From Caenorhabditis remanei (lineage: Eukaryota; Nematoda; Chromadorea; Rhabditida; Rhabditidae), in contig NC_071333.1 in the NCBI RefSeq assembly GCF_010183535.1, positions 1,674,001 through 1,738,000 of the forward strand: DNA of 64,000 nucleotides, written 5' to 3'. A program made the translations under genes and the position numbers. Under the pieces are notes generated by a model that saw only the letters and a list, made by a program, of their open reading frames with translations, did not search any database and had not been told where the DNA came from. Numbering within the stretch: position 1 is the first letter of the stretch; each line of letters starts with the position of its first letter. Below, piece by piece: positions 23,870 through 35,077 of the stretch.

Positions 23870-24480
23870 AAGACTACTGTCCCTCTGCGTCTCTATATAG
23901 CTTTTTTAGCTTCTCTCCAAAATAAACAGAATGGTTTAACAAATGTATTAGAATGTGGGTTAGATGTTAAATGATAAATTAACTGTTTATCAGAATTGAT
24001 TAATAGGTGATAAGGCGGCTACATTAAACTCTAATAATGGGCGTATCGTACAGAGAGGCTGTCAACTGTAAAAATCAAGCTTCACTAACGTTAGTTTGAA
24101 ATGAAGATTGTAGGGTAGCCTTGGAAAAGAACACGATGATCTCAACATTGAGAGCATATCAAAGATGTGTTTCGAGGCATGAAATCTCAAAAAAATTGCT
24201 TTTGGTGTGTTTATTGTATTAACTTTGAACTGATCAATTGAATTTATTTAAATCAGCAGAGTCAAAACTTTCAAAACAAGTAACATTTACTTGAACAAAA
24301 ACTGTACGCCCTCGGTCCATTGCACTTGGCTTCCGATACAGTGGCGAGTTTTTTCGTTATCATTGTCCTCCTTTATTTATCGTCAATTATTGCATTTTGT
24401 CTTTCCCGCCGATATTCTTCCTGACAAACTTTCTCTTCGCTTTTTCAATTTCTACTTCAAATATTTTTTCTCAATCTTTA
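23870..24480. other. Intergenic spacer between paralogs A and B
   Basis: Contains GATAAGGCGGCTACATTAAACTC (near 24008-24030), which recurs inverted at about 30186-30208 upstream of paralog D, so the shared upstream region extends past the conserved block. No gene seen. Confidence 0.5.
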
Positions 24481-24913
24481 AATTCCATATTTATTTATCA
24501 AAGTAATACATTTTAAAACATATAAGAAAAAATATTTGGAAAACTGAGTAGAATCAAGATGGAAGTAGTGAAGACAAGAAAAAAAGTGACGAAGTTATTT
24601 GAACAGTGATAGAAACATGGAGAAAGAAATACTGGATTTGGAAAGCCTTTAGGGAAAAATAATAATAAAGAACGACTCATAAGACATTTTGGTTGAAAAA
24701 GTTGAGAACGACAGTGAGAGCAGATAAAAAACACAAAATGGCGGAAAAATTGGCGTACGGAAAGAAATATAATATAACCGTACAAAGAGGAATATAACCG
24801 AAATGTAATCAGAAGATCATCAATATTGATGAGCAAGATTTTGAATTGCAGAAACTTATATACCAAGCGAATAATTTCTAGGTTCCAGGAAGATGAGAGG
24901 TGAGAAATATACT

Positions 24914-26209
24914 TTAGTATTTTTGGATTGAGGAGCGAAAATTTTCTCTTACAAAAGCGTCCTGCCAATCCACAGGAGTTCCAAATTCTTCCAACGAATC
25001 CCACATCCTTTTGACAAGCTCCAACATAAGTTCGATGCCCACTTCTTCCCTTTCCGTCAAGTAGAATACTTCTCCAATAATTATTTGAGATTTTGTATCA
25101 AGTTTGCTAACGATCTGAAACATAAATTACATTGAATTGTATATCTCGAGGCGCAGCAAACATTACCTCCCATGCTCGACACGCTCGTTGCAAATTAAAG
25201 TTTCCATAACCTTTTATCTTCTCCAAAAGCCAGTATTCTTCGTTAGTCTGAAAAATAATCAGTATTAACAATCATAGCCTTTTATAATTTGTTTTACCGT
25301 ATCGCGCCGATCTTTCTTGATCAGTGCATCTAGCATTTTGAAATGGAGGTTCTTTTTGGGGACACGACTAACGGAGTTGGTACTGTCAGGTCTCTGAAAA
25401 TACAAACAAGTGACAGCTGAGGTGAACGATCGGACGTACCAGTGTCACAGTCTCCAATGATTCCTCATTTTTTTCCATATTGCTTTTCATTCTCCTCTGT
25501 TCTCCTTCCTCCCATCTTTTCACTGCTTTTAGGTAATCGTCACCGCCATAATCTCTGTTGTGTCTTCTCCAAAATCTCACTGTCTGCTCTACAAGTTCTT
25601 CGCAGAGAAAATGGTCAAACGTCTCTCTTCCCGTCCCGTAGAGAGTATACGCAATGATAATAGCGAGCAGCCTGCTGGTGCATTGTTCCACCATCTGAAA
25701 TTAATTATCTTGGTACTTCAATAATTAGTTTAAAACAGGTTACCTTCCACACGGCTCTTGCCTTTTTTTCATCAAACTCATAATGTTCGTCAATTTCTAA
25801 TTCGAATAAATCATAAAAGACGTTTTTTTCAATGCTTTCATCATCATCATCATTATTATCAGACACTTTCCACGGTAGTTTCTGTAAATCGAAAATTAGA
25901 ATCGGAACGAGGTTTTCCAAAGCTAGAGTGTGTGCAACTTGCCTTAAAAATGTAAAAACTCACTTTAAGAGCATTTTGTTCTTCATCTTTATCAGAGTCT
26001 GATTCGTTGAAATTTCTTGAAAAATTCTCCTCATCTTTCTCCTCTGAACCAATTTCAATCGATGGTAAGTTCTGAATCATTTTCAATGAAATTAGCTCAA
26101 CAGAGTTATAACTCACTGCTGAAGTCGCCGATTTCTTTGATTTCTTCTTACTCCCAAAACCGCAAACTGGGCAATCTCTTCTTAGTCGCTTTAGAGTCAA
26201 GCCTTCCAT
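24914..26209 (-). CDS. Paralog B of the acidic-linker family, 323 aa
   Basis: Seven exons join in frame: 26209-26117, 26071-25964, 25881-25744, 25694-25440, 25393-25298, 25247-25167, 25114-24914. The first exon (MEGLTLKRLRRDCPVCGFGS) is a single exon where the other three genes have two, and it carries a CPVC motif absent from them. The acidic exon is much shorter (36 codons). The C-terminal core is kept: AIIIAYTLYG...TFDHFLCEEL, HFKMLDALIKKD, FYLTEREEVGIELMLELV. The last exon extends about 16 codons beyond paralog A's end (after DWQDAF). The core exon equivalent to exons 5 and 6 is fused as in A, so A and B form one subgroup. Confidence 0.75.
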
Positions 26210-26419
26210 TTCTTCTGATGAGTCTTTTTGTGAAATGATCTATAACTACAATACATGAACTCTTTGTCCACTTTGCAGTTTTACAATAATCTTACCTTTT
26301 CTTGAGTAAAAATGCTTTTTATCACTTGAAGACCAGTCGGTATTGTTTTCACTTGAACAGAATTTACACTGAAAACAATAAAAACTTTAAAAAATATATT
26401 TTAAACGTTTAAATGTACA

Positions 26420-26513
26420 AGAAACTTAGAAGAACGGAGTCGAAAGGTTTCTGTGAAGCGATAGGGAGAACGTTGGAGAGGGTAGAGAAAGAGGGAAAGA
26501 AAAGACCACCCAT
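26420..26513 (-). promoter_or_regulatory. Conserved upstream block of paralog B
   Basis: Contains GGTTTCTGTGAAGCGATAGG, then AGAGAAAGAGGGAAAGAAAA and GACCACCCA, ending about 304 bp upstream of the ATG at 26209. It faces the block of paralog C head to head, about 485 bp apart. Confidence 0.65.
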
Positions 26514-26997
26514 ATAGTTTTCCTCTTGTTTTTTTTTCCTTTTTCTTTCTGCGTCTCTATGTATCTTTTGTGCGCCTTTTCAAAGCAAACAAAATGGTTC
26601 AGCAAGACTGTATCAAAATTCAATTCAGTTGCTTCAATGGTGAATTAACAGTTTATCAGTATTAACCAATTGTGATATGGGGACTACATCAAACTAGCGG
26701 TTGAATGAACAGAATAATGCAACTTGAAATTTCAACGTCAAGAAAAGCATCTGAGTATGTAGAAAACGTACAAAAACTCAAGACACGTTTTTTGGTACAT
26801 GTTTCGATTAATTTGGAGCTGTTTTCGATGAGTTATGAAGGTTTTCTCGAGGGTTTCCATTTGCAGTTTTACAGTAATGTTACCTTTTCTTAAGTTAAAA
26901 TGTTTTTTATCATTTGAAAAGCACGCGGTATTTTTTTCACATGAACAGAATCAACTCTCGAAGCAAAATCATTCATAAAAACTTATTTGGAGAGGTA

Positions 26998-27083
26998 GTG
27001 GTATTTTCTTCTTGGGTGGTCTTTTCTTCCACTCTTTCTCTAATGTCTCCAACGTTCCCCTTCCCTATCGCTTCACAGAAACT
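26998..27083 (+). promoter_or_regulatory. Conserved upstream block of paralog C
   Basis: TTCTTCTTGGGTGGTCTTTT, then CCACTCTTTCTCTAATGTCT and CCCTATCGCTTCACAGAAAC, lies 231-316 bp upstream of the ATG. It is the reverse complement of the block upstream of paralogs A and B. Confidence 0.65.
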
Positions 27084-27313
27084 GTTTTTCTCTGTTCCTT
27101 TAAGTTCCTTGTACTTTTAAACATTTCAAACATATTTTAATGAATTTCTTTGCTTTCAGTGCCAATTCAGTTTAAGTGTTAACAATACGGAGTGATATTC
27201 AACTAGAACAGCCATTTTTCAATTGATAAAAAAAGTTAAATTGCTGAAAACTGCAAAGTGGATAATGAATTTATTGTTGTTTCAGATCATATCACCGAAA
27301 TTCATCCGAAGAA

Positions 27314-28809
27314 ATGGAAAACTCGACTCTGAAGCGAAGCAGAGTGAGTACTGTTTCTATATATCAATGAAAAAATGAATCATGTTTCAGGACAGCTCTT
27401 CTGGACGACAATCCCCAGTAGTTTCCAGACGTCGACGTGTACAATCTTCAGAGAGATCGACCATTTCAGAAGCGAGTTATGACATCCTAAAGATGAAAAA
27501 AACTCCTGACTTATTTTCAGAACGGTTTACCGGACATGGAAGAAAATGATGAGAGAGAAGATAAAGATATTGAAAAGGATGAATCGCGTGACGAGTCGTC
27601 AGGTTCGGATGGGGAAGATGGAGATCACGAAAGAGAGGAAGATGAAGATCAAGAGGTCTCAAAAAACAAAGATGAAAAAGATGAGGACGATTCAGACTCG
27701 GATGAAAAGGATGAAATCACTGTTCCAAGGGTGAGTTTATGAAGTTTTTAAGCTCAAGTAGTGTAACACTTCACTTTAGTTTCAGAAACACTTCTGATTT
27801 TCAAATTACAGAGATTTCCGTGGTTGCCGAAGGAGTCTGATGATGATGATGAGGATGATGAAGAAGAAGAAGAGGGAAAAGAAGAAGAAGAAGACCAAAT
27901 GAAACAGGATGAGTATTATAACAAATTAGTCGAAACGATTGATGAAGAAGAATTAAATGAAGATCGAGTGAAAGCGATATGGAATGTAGGCTACTTTGAG
28001 TAAATTTAACAGTTGCAGTCACAAACAAGTCAATTTCAGTTTGTGAAGAGAGGAAATATGCGTTTTGCTCATATTATTGCTTTGACGCTCTACGAAACTA
28101 AAAAACAATCTTTTGATCATTATTTCTGCGAGGAAATGGTAGAGAGAGCTGTTCAGTTCTGGAATGAACATGGAGATTTGTCGGTGAGTCTTGAAAAATC
28201 AATTTTTCAATCAGTTTGAAACATTGGAATTTTAGAGGGGAGACGACGAGCAATCCGTGGATGATATGAAAGAAGCTCTCAAAAAATTAGAGGAGCCATC
28301 AAAGAAAGGCGAAGAAAATACTCCGTCGGGCGTTAGAGAAGAATTCTTGGTAAGCAAAAAACTTGAAATGATCGGTATTTGATTGAACTTTTTCAGAAAT
28401 CTATCACCTACTCCAGTAAAAAGTTGCGTTTCAAAATGTTGGATGGATTGATTGAAGCAGATAAGGTCAAAAAAGATGTGAGATTTTCTAGAACAGTTAA
28501 ATTCAGTAAGAATGATTTTTTAGATTGACGAAAAGAAATGGTTTTTGAAGGAGTTGAGCGAATGGGAAGGTGGTTATGAAAAAGTAATCAAACAAAGAGC
28601 TGACCGTGCATGGGAGGTAACGTTTTATGAAACCATGTGTTTAAAAAAGTTGTTATTTTCATGTATTACAGATTGTACGCACGTTCGGTTCCGGAGTCAA
28701 CTATAGCATTGGAGCAGCTTTCTATTTCACGGCCAGAATCGAAATTGATTTGAAATTTTTGGAAGAAGTGCTAGAAAAAGCGTTCATTCAATTCGGTTGG
28801 TGGATATAA
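27314..28809 (+). CDS. Paralog C of the acidic-linker family, ~354 aa
   Basis: Nine exons join in frame: 27314-27343, 27391-27471, 27521-27730, 27812-27985, 28040-28183, 28236-28349, 28397-28477, 28524-28616, 28672-28809. The start MENSTLKRSR follows a TTGTTTCAG acceptor at about 27288, shared by the paralogs and usable for trans-splicing. Order: basic N-terminus, acidic linker, YYNKLVETIDEEEL, then FVKRGNMRFAHIIALTLYET, FDHYFCEEMVERAV, a second variable linker, LRFKMLDGLIEADKVKKD, KKWFLKEL with QRADRAWE, and IEIDLKFLEEVLEKAF. Exon 2 ends at GC instead of GT (GAA/GCGAGT), so the 49-nt intron needs a GC-AG splice; unspliced, the frame is lost. The C-terminus is shorter than in D because ~29 bp is missing before the last donor. 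Confidence 0.75.
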
Positions 28810-28959
28810 GTTTAAACATGATTCAACTTACTTTTTCTGATGTTACAGGATGACGAAATGCATGAAAAAGAATCAGATGTGTATGCCGATTAAGCCATCC
28901 CGAGATCTCTCCGTCTTCCGAAGTGCATCCTACTCCTTCCACCTCCTATTGCTTCAAAA

Positions 28960-30200
28960 TGTATCAACTAACATATTTTTTTATTCCCAATCAAAATCTT
29001 AACATCCCTCCCTCTCTCTACGTTTCTGAGTAACTTCACATCTTCTCCTACCCCAAAAACCCATGATATGGTCTCTCAATCTTTCCGTCATCTCATGCTT
29101 CCATGCATCTTCTCATGCTTTCATGCAGTTACAGTTCCGGTAAAATTTGTCTCCGCGAGATGTTTCATACCTAAGCTTCAAAGAAACTTGCAGTTTTGTG
29201 ACCAAGCAGAATTCTACTTGCAGATAAAACACATTCATTTAATTTATCTGTAAAAGTACACTGTAAAACACTGTTTTGTACAAATTGAAAATCTTACTTT
29301 AGTTGAGTCATCCATATTAATTGTTTCCCAATACCGATTAGATGCACCATGGAAGTTTAATAGTGATTTGTAACGTCGGATAGAAGATTAGTTTTATTTT
29401 ATCTAAAAAATCAAAAACCCTACTTTTATCAGTGTTTCGGCAAGTTTCTCACCATCAAAAAATCGATTCAATTTGAACTTCCCTCTATTTTCTAGTTGGC
29501 GCGTTTTTCGTGAGCGTGTGCTTTTCTTGACATCGCTTTTGACTCAATCCCAAAAAGTGGTTTCCGATTACTTTTCGAGAGAATAATCGCCTGAAACGTT
29601 ACAAAAAATGATAAGAATTGTAATTGTCTTTACTCAACAATATTTTGAAACATCGGAATTGCTTGCGAGGGACAGTTGAGCCGACCACAGCATCGGCGTC
29701 TGTTAATTATTTTCTCAGGAAACATTCCAGGTCGCCAAATCAAAAAAAGAAGATTCACGATGGGAGATCATCACGGAGACAGGTTGAACAAGACGGAACC
29801 AGATTTTCTCGTTGTTCCACATGTCGCATTGCATTTCAGAGGTTACCTGTGTTCCCTATTCCATACTAATCATCGCGAAGAATAAAATGTGACAATGTCT
29901 GGAATGGAAATCGATTAATTTTTTGAGGCAAAAACAAATGACACTTATGTAGTTTGCGGGAGTTGCAACATCTGACCATGCTGGGTGCGCAAATGGCTTC
30001 CGGAACACTGTTAAAAATACCTGTTACAATCTTCAGGCAGTACTCAACACGTTTCTCCGATGTGTTCAAAATCACTGACTTTCCTACAAAATGTTCTCTA
30101 CATACTCAGATGTTTTTTTGTCGTTATAACGTCTAAATTCATCATTTTCTTGATATTTTATGTTTCTTTAACCGTCACATATTAGAGTTTAATGTAGCCG
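28960..30200 (-). pseudogene. Decayed minus-strand gene copy 1 downstream of paralog C
   Basis: The plus-strand sequence 29110-29960 is repeated at 33000-33760 and, partially, at 33840-34880. Read on the minus strand, the best-preserved third copy gives exon-like frames. This copy contains stops in the corresponding exon (minus strand near 29250-29130). The 29445-29560 part is the same ~110-bp repeat found at 18.9 and 20.3 kb. No intact ORF. Confidence 0.4.
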
Positions 30201-30363
30201 CCTTATCACTATCAATCTGTACTGATAACCAGTTAATTCCCCTTTGAAGCAATTGAATTGCTTTCTGATACAACTATGTTAAACCATTCTGTTTGTTTTG
30301 AAGAGGGACTCAAAAGCTACATGAGAGACACAGGGCGAAAAAAGGAGAAAATCAAGAGGAACA

Positions 30364-30448
30364 GTGGTATTTTCTTCTTGGGTGGTCCTTTCTTCCACTC
30401 TTTCTCTAACGTCTCTAATGTTCCCCTCCCAATCGCTTCACAGAAACC
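30364..30448 (+). promoter_or_regulatory. Conserved upstream block of paralog D
   Basis: TTCTTCTTGGGTGGTCCTTT, then CCACTCTTTCTCTAACGTCT and CCAATCGCTTCACAGAAACC, lies 230-314 bp upstream of the ATG. It matches the block upstream of paralog C almost base for base. Confidence 0.65.
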
Positions 30449-30677
30449 TTTTGACTCTGTTCTATTGACTTTTGTACTTTTGATTGTTTTAAATATGTTT
30501 TTATGAATGTAATTGTTTTCAGTGTTGATTTTGTTCAAGTGACAACAATACCAAGTGATATTCAAGTAGAACAAAAACGTTCTAATTGGTGAAAAGGTGA
30601 GATTTTTAAGAAACTGCAAAAATGAAATGAATTTATTGTTGTTTCAGATCATTTCACGAAAAAAGTAATCAGAAGAA

Positions 30678-32374
30678 ATGGAAAACTCGACTCTGAAGCG
30701 AAGAAGAGTGAGTACTGTTTCTGTATATCAGTAACAAAATGTATCATGTTTCAGGAAAGTTCCTCTGGACAACAATACCTTGTTTCCAGTAGTCGACGTG
30801 AGCTTTTTTCAGAAGAATCGACTACTTCAGAAGTGAGTTATGACGTCCACACTCTGAAAAAAATCCCGACTTATTTTCAGTACGGTTTACCGGACATGGA
30901 AAACATGGGAGAAGGTGATGTGAGAGAAGATGAGGATATTGAAAAGGATGAATCGCGTGAAGTGTCGTCAGGTTCAGATGGGGAAGATGGAGATGATGAA
31001 AGAGAGGACGATGACGATGAAAATGAAGACGTTGAACGTGATAAGGACAAGAGTGAGGATGATTTAAAAGATGAGGATGAAGATCAAGAGGTCTCAAAAA
31101 AGAAAGATGAGAGAGATGAGGACGATTCAAGTGATTCGGATGAAAAAGATGAAATCACTGTTCCAAGGGTGAGTTTATGAAAGTTTGAAGCTTAAGTTGT
31201 GTCACACTTCACTTTGGTTCCAGGAAACTTTCGAATTTTCAATTTACAGAGATTCCCGTGGAAGAAGGCTGATGATGATAATGATATTGATGTTGGTACA
31301 GCAGATAAGGTGGAAGAGGAAGCAGAAGACAAAATGAAACAAAACAAGTATTATAAAAAATTAGTAAAAACTATTGACGACAAGGAATTAGATGAAGATC
31401 TAGTAAAAGCAATATGGAAGGTAGGCTACTTTAAGTGAAAGTTGATGTTACGGACAAATGACTTTCAGTTTGTGAAAGGAGGAGATAAGCGTTTTGCTCA
31501 TATTATCGGTTTAACGCTTTACGATACTGAAAAAGAATTTTTTGATCATCATCTCTGCGAGGAAATTGTGGAGAGAGCAATTCAATATTGGGGAGAACAT
31601 GGAGATTTGTCGGTAAGCCCTGAAAAATCAATTTTTCAATCAGTTTGAAACATTGGAATTCCAGGATGAAGAAAATGAAGAGACCGAGAATGGAGGCGAT
31701 GAGGAAACAAAAAATGAAGACGATAAACCAACCAAGTCTGGTTTGGATGAAGCTATCGAGAGTTCACCCAATCAATCAAAGAAAACAGAAGAAAATATCT
31801 CATCGGACATTGAAAAAGAGTTATTGGTGCGCAAAAACGTTTAAAAAAACCAATATTTGAGCTTTTTTTTTAGAATTCTCGCTCTTACTCACGTAAAGAA
31901 CTTCGGTTCAGAATGTTGGATAGATTGATTGAAGAAGATGAATTCAAAAAAGATGTAAGATTTTCTAGAACAGTTAAGTTCAGTAATACTAATAAGTTAT
32001 AGGTTGACCCGAAAGAATGGTTTTTGGAGGAGTTGGACTACTATGAATGTGGTATTGAAAATGTGAATCAGCAAAGGGCTGACCGAGCTTGGCAGGTAAC
32101 GTTTTCTAAGGCCATATGCTTCAAAAAGTTGTGATTTTTATCTATTACAGATTGTCCGAACATTTGGTTCCGGCTTCAACATGAGTATTGGAGCAACGTT
32201 CTATCTCACCACCAGAAAGGAAATTGATTTGGAGTTCCTGGATGAAATGCTCGATAAAGCGTTCATGCAATACAAAGAAGTTGAAGATGAACTCCGAAAA
32301 AAGGTGGGTGGAGATAATTTAAAAGGTGATTCAATTTACATTTTGTCAAGTTTCAGGACGACGAAGAAGATTAG
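30678..32374 (+). CDS. Paralog D of the acidic-linker family, 405 aa
   Basis: Ten exons join in frame: 30678-30707, 30755-30832, 30881-31168, 31250-31420, 31469-31612, 31665-31826, 31874-31954, 32003-32095, 32151-32303, 32357-32374. It is the longest member and keeps all exons. Approximate residues: 1-36 basic/Ser-rich start (MENSTLKRRR); 37-132 acidic linker; 133-189 RFPWKK...YYKKLVKTIDDKEL; 190-237 GDKRFAHIIGLTLYDT and FDHHLCEEIVERAI; 238-291 second acidic linker; 292-318 LRFRMLDRLIEEDEFKKD; 319-349 KEWFLEEL and QRADRAWQ; 350-405 FYLTTRKEIDLEFLDEM ending KKDDEED. No secretion or membrane signal. The predicted charge pattern would suit a nuclear or chromatin-associated role, but that is inference only. 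Confidence 0.8.
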
Positions 32375-32479
32375 GAAGACGAGGAAGACGAAGTGGGTCA
32401 AGATAACCAAGCCATCCCTGAGAGCTCTCCGTCTTTATCCAAGTGATGATTTGCCTACTCCTCCCGCTTCCTTTCGTCT

Positions 32480-33770
32480 CAAAATGTAATAACTAACATC
32501 ATTTTTATAGCCGATCAAAATGTTAACTTTTGTCTCACTCTTTCTTCATCTGCTTTTTCAGTAGCTTTACATCTTCCTCTGTCCCGAAAAACCATGCTAA
32601 CGTCTCTCAATCTTTCCGTCATCCCATGCCCCTTTTTTCTTCTGCCATTTTCCCATTCCCCATTTTGTCTCATTTCATGGAATTGTTTAGGTCGTCACTT
32701 CCTTTTTTCTTTTTATTCGAAATATCTCTTTAATTTGTCTACTACTCACATGCATTCAAAATTTCCTATGCTTCTCCCAGCTTTTAGATTTTTTTTCACA
32801 TAAGGGCTTGTATTCTTTTTTTCTGAATTCCTCTTTTTGACTTTCCTTTCCAGTTGTACTTCTGATGTTTTTGTAATTGCCTCTTCAATAAATCAAATCT
32901 TCGCGGCATCAAAAACCTAAAATTTACAACCGAGAGTACCACGATGTTTTACCGTTTTGACTAACCGCCATGCATGCAGCTTTTGAATCTTCATTCTTTC
33001 TGAAATTTCAATTTCGACTCGGTGAGTTACATTAGCCGTGAAATTCGTCTTTGCGAGATGTTCCATGCCTAAACTTAGAGTAACTCGTGACCAAAATGAA
33101 TTCTACTTGGATTTTCCGTGAAAGTATCTGTAAAAATACAGTATAACACTCTTTTGTACTGGTAATTTTTATATTTTATTTGAAAAATGGAAAATCCACA
33201 TTTTTATCATTGTTTCGGCAAGTTTCTTACTATCAAAAAATCGATTCAATCTGAACTTCCCTCTATTTTCTAGTTGGCGCGTTTTCCGTCAGCATGCGCT
33301 TTTCTGGACATCGCTTTCGACTCGATCCCAAAAAGTGGTTTCCGATTTATTTTCGAGGGGACTATTGCCTAAAACATTACTAAAAATGATAAGAATTGCA
33401 TTAACTTCACTCACCAATATTTTGAAACACAGGAATTGCTCACGAGGGACAGTTGAACCGACCACAGCAACAGCGTCCTTTAATTATTTTCTCAGGAAAC
33501 ATTCCAGGTCGCCAAATTAAAAATAGAAAATTCACGATGGGAGATCATCACGGAGACAGGTTGAAAAAGACCAAACTAGATTTTCTCGCTATTCCACACG
33601 TCGCAGTGCATTTCAGAGGTTACCAGCAGAGTTCAAGTAACTATGCATACTGATCATCGCCAAGATGACCAATGTGACAGTGTCAGGAATGGAAATCGAA
33701 TAATATTTTTAGGCAAAAACAAATGGCACCTACTTGCTGAAGTTGCAACATCAGTGCATGGCATCCTCTA
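32480..33770 (-). pseudogene. Decayed minus-strand gene copy 2 downstream of paralog D
   Basis: About 33000-33760 parallels 29110-29960 (shared TTGGCGCGTTTT.CGT, GGAAACATTCCAGGTCGCCA, GAGATCATCACGGAGACAGG). On the minus strand the exon equivalent at about 33126-33040 contains stops. Together with its upstream gene it forms a tandem unit of roughly 3.4-3.8 kb. Confidence 0.4.
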
Positions 33771-33839
33771 TGTTTTCGGTCCAATTCGATGATTTGGTGA
33801 AAATCTTACTGCTGATTGAGTGATTGGAGCTTGCCGAGT

Positions 33840-34960
33840 GTTTCCTGTTGTCTAATAGCATCTTTTCAACTTACAAACGATGAAATTAGCCAATTCATTA
33901 GCATCTCGACTGCCTGACATCACAGTTGCGATGACTTTGTCTGAGCCTATCTTGAGAAGTGATTCAAAAGCGTTTTCGAGTCGTTTTCTGTGTCTCTGTT
34001 AGTCACAGCTCAGTACCATCTGACCATCTCGGGTGTACAAACGGCTTTTTCATCCATATCGAAATCTTCATGATTTCTTCCTTTGCGTCTTTAGCTGCTT
34101 CAAAACCCTGAAATTTACAACGAAGAGTACCACGATGTCTTATCGATTTGACTAACCGCTATGTCTGCAAACTTCTGATCTTCTTTCGTACTACAATTTC
34201 ATTTTTTTTCCTTGAAATTTGTCTTCGCGAGATGTTCCATGAAGTAACGTGCAGTTTTGTGACCAAACTCCACTTGCGTGTTCCGTGAAAGTATCTGTAA
34301 AAACGCAGTATAACATTGTTTGGAACAAATTGAAAATCTTACATTTGTTGAGTCATACATTTTGAATGTTTTCCAAAACCTATTATATGCATCATAGAAG
34401 ATATATTGTAATTTGTGGCCACGGATAGAAGCTTTGTTGAATTTTATCTGAAAAAATTCTCACTTTTATCAGCGTTTTGGTAGGTTTCTCACCATCAAAA
34501 ATCGATTCATTTTGAACTTCCCTCCATTTTCAAGTTGGCACGTGTTTTGTGAGTGTGCGCTTTTCTTGACATCACTTTTGACTCAACACCGAAAAGTGAT
34601 TTTGACAACATTACAAAAAGAGTTTTGCACCAACCAAAGCTTCGGCGGCGTACTCACAAGCTCAGAATCATTATCTCAAAAAAGATTCTAGGTCGTCCAA
34701 AAAATAGGAGATTGACGAGGCGGATTCATCACAAATACACGTAGAACAAGAAAAAAACTAAAATTCCTCGTTGTTCCACATGTCGCATTGCATTTCAGAG
34801 GTTGCCTGAGTTCCCAGCAGAGTCGAGGACACTTTTGCATACTAATCATTGTCAAAATTACCAATGTGACAGTGTCTGGTAGGAAAATCAAAGTTTTGCT
34901 CCCTTCAATCATGTCCAAGATGTCGTAACTCATTGTAGAGGGTCGGCAGAACAATTCTTG
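33840..34960 (-). pseudogene. Decayed minus-strand gene copy 3, best preserved
   Basis: Minus-strand exon-like segments: about 34430-34342 reads SIRGHKLQYIFYDAYNRFWK then TFKMYDSTN and ends at GTAAG. After an intron, about 34293-34206 reads ILSRNTQVEFGHKTARYFME, then an in-frame TGA followed by STKEDQKFADIA and a GTTAGT donor. An upstream ORF (34933-34770) contains MSYDILDMIEGSKTLIFLPD. The family is not recognised. Stops and the broken sister copies indicate a pseudogene. Confidence 0.4.
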
Positions 34961-35077
34961 TCAATATCAATTCATTCAGACGCTTTTGAGTGTGCTCCTA
35001 GGCAAATTCGATAATTTCCGGAGATATGACAACATATTTCAAAGAGTGATAAGTAACCTTCGACAACAAATTTCAAT

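Noticed and set aside
21597..32374. Assignment of the cluster as a toxin-antidote selfish element
   Set aside because: Clustered young genes near F-box genes recall known Caenorhabditis selfish elements, but nothing in the sequence shows toxicity or antidote function.
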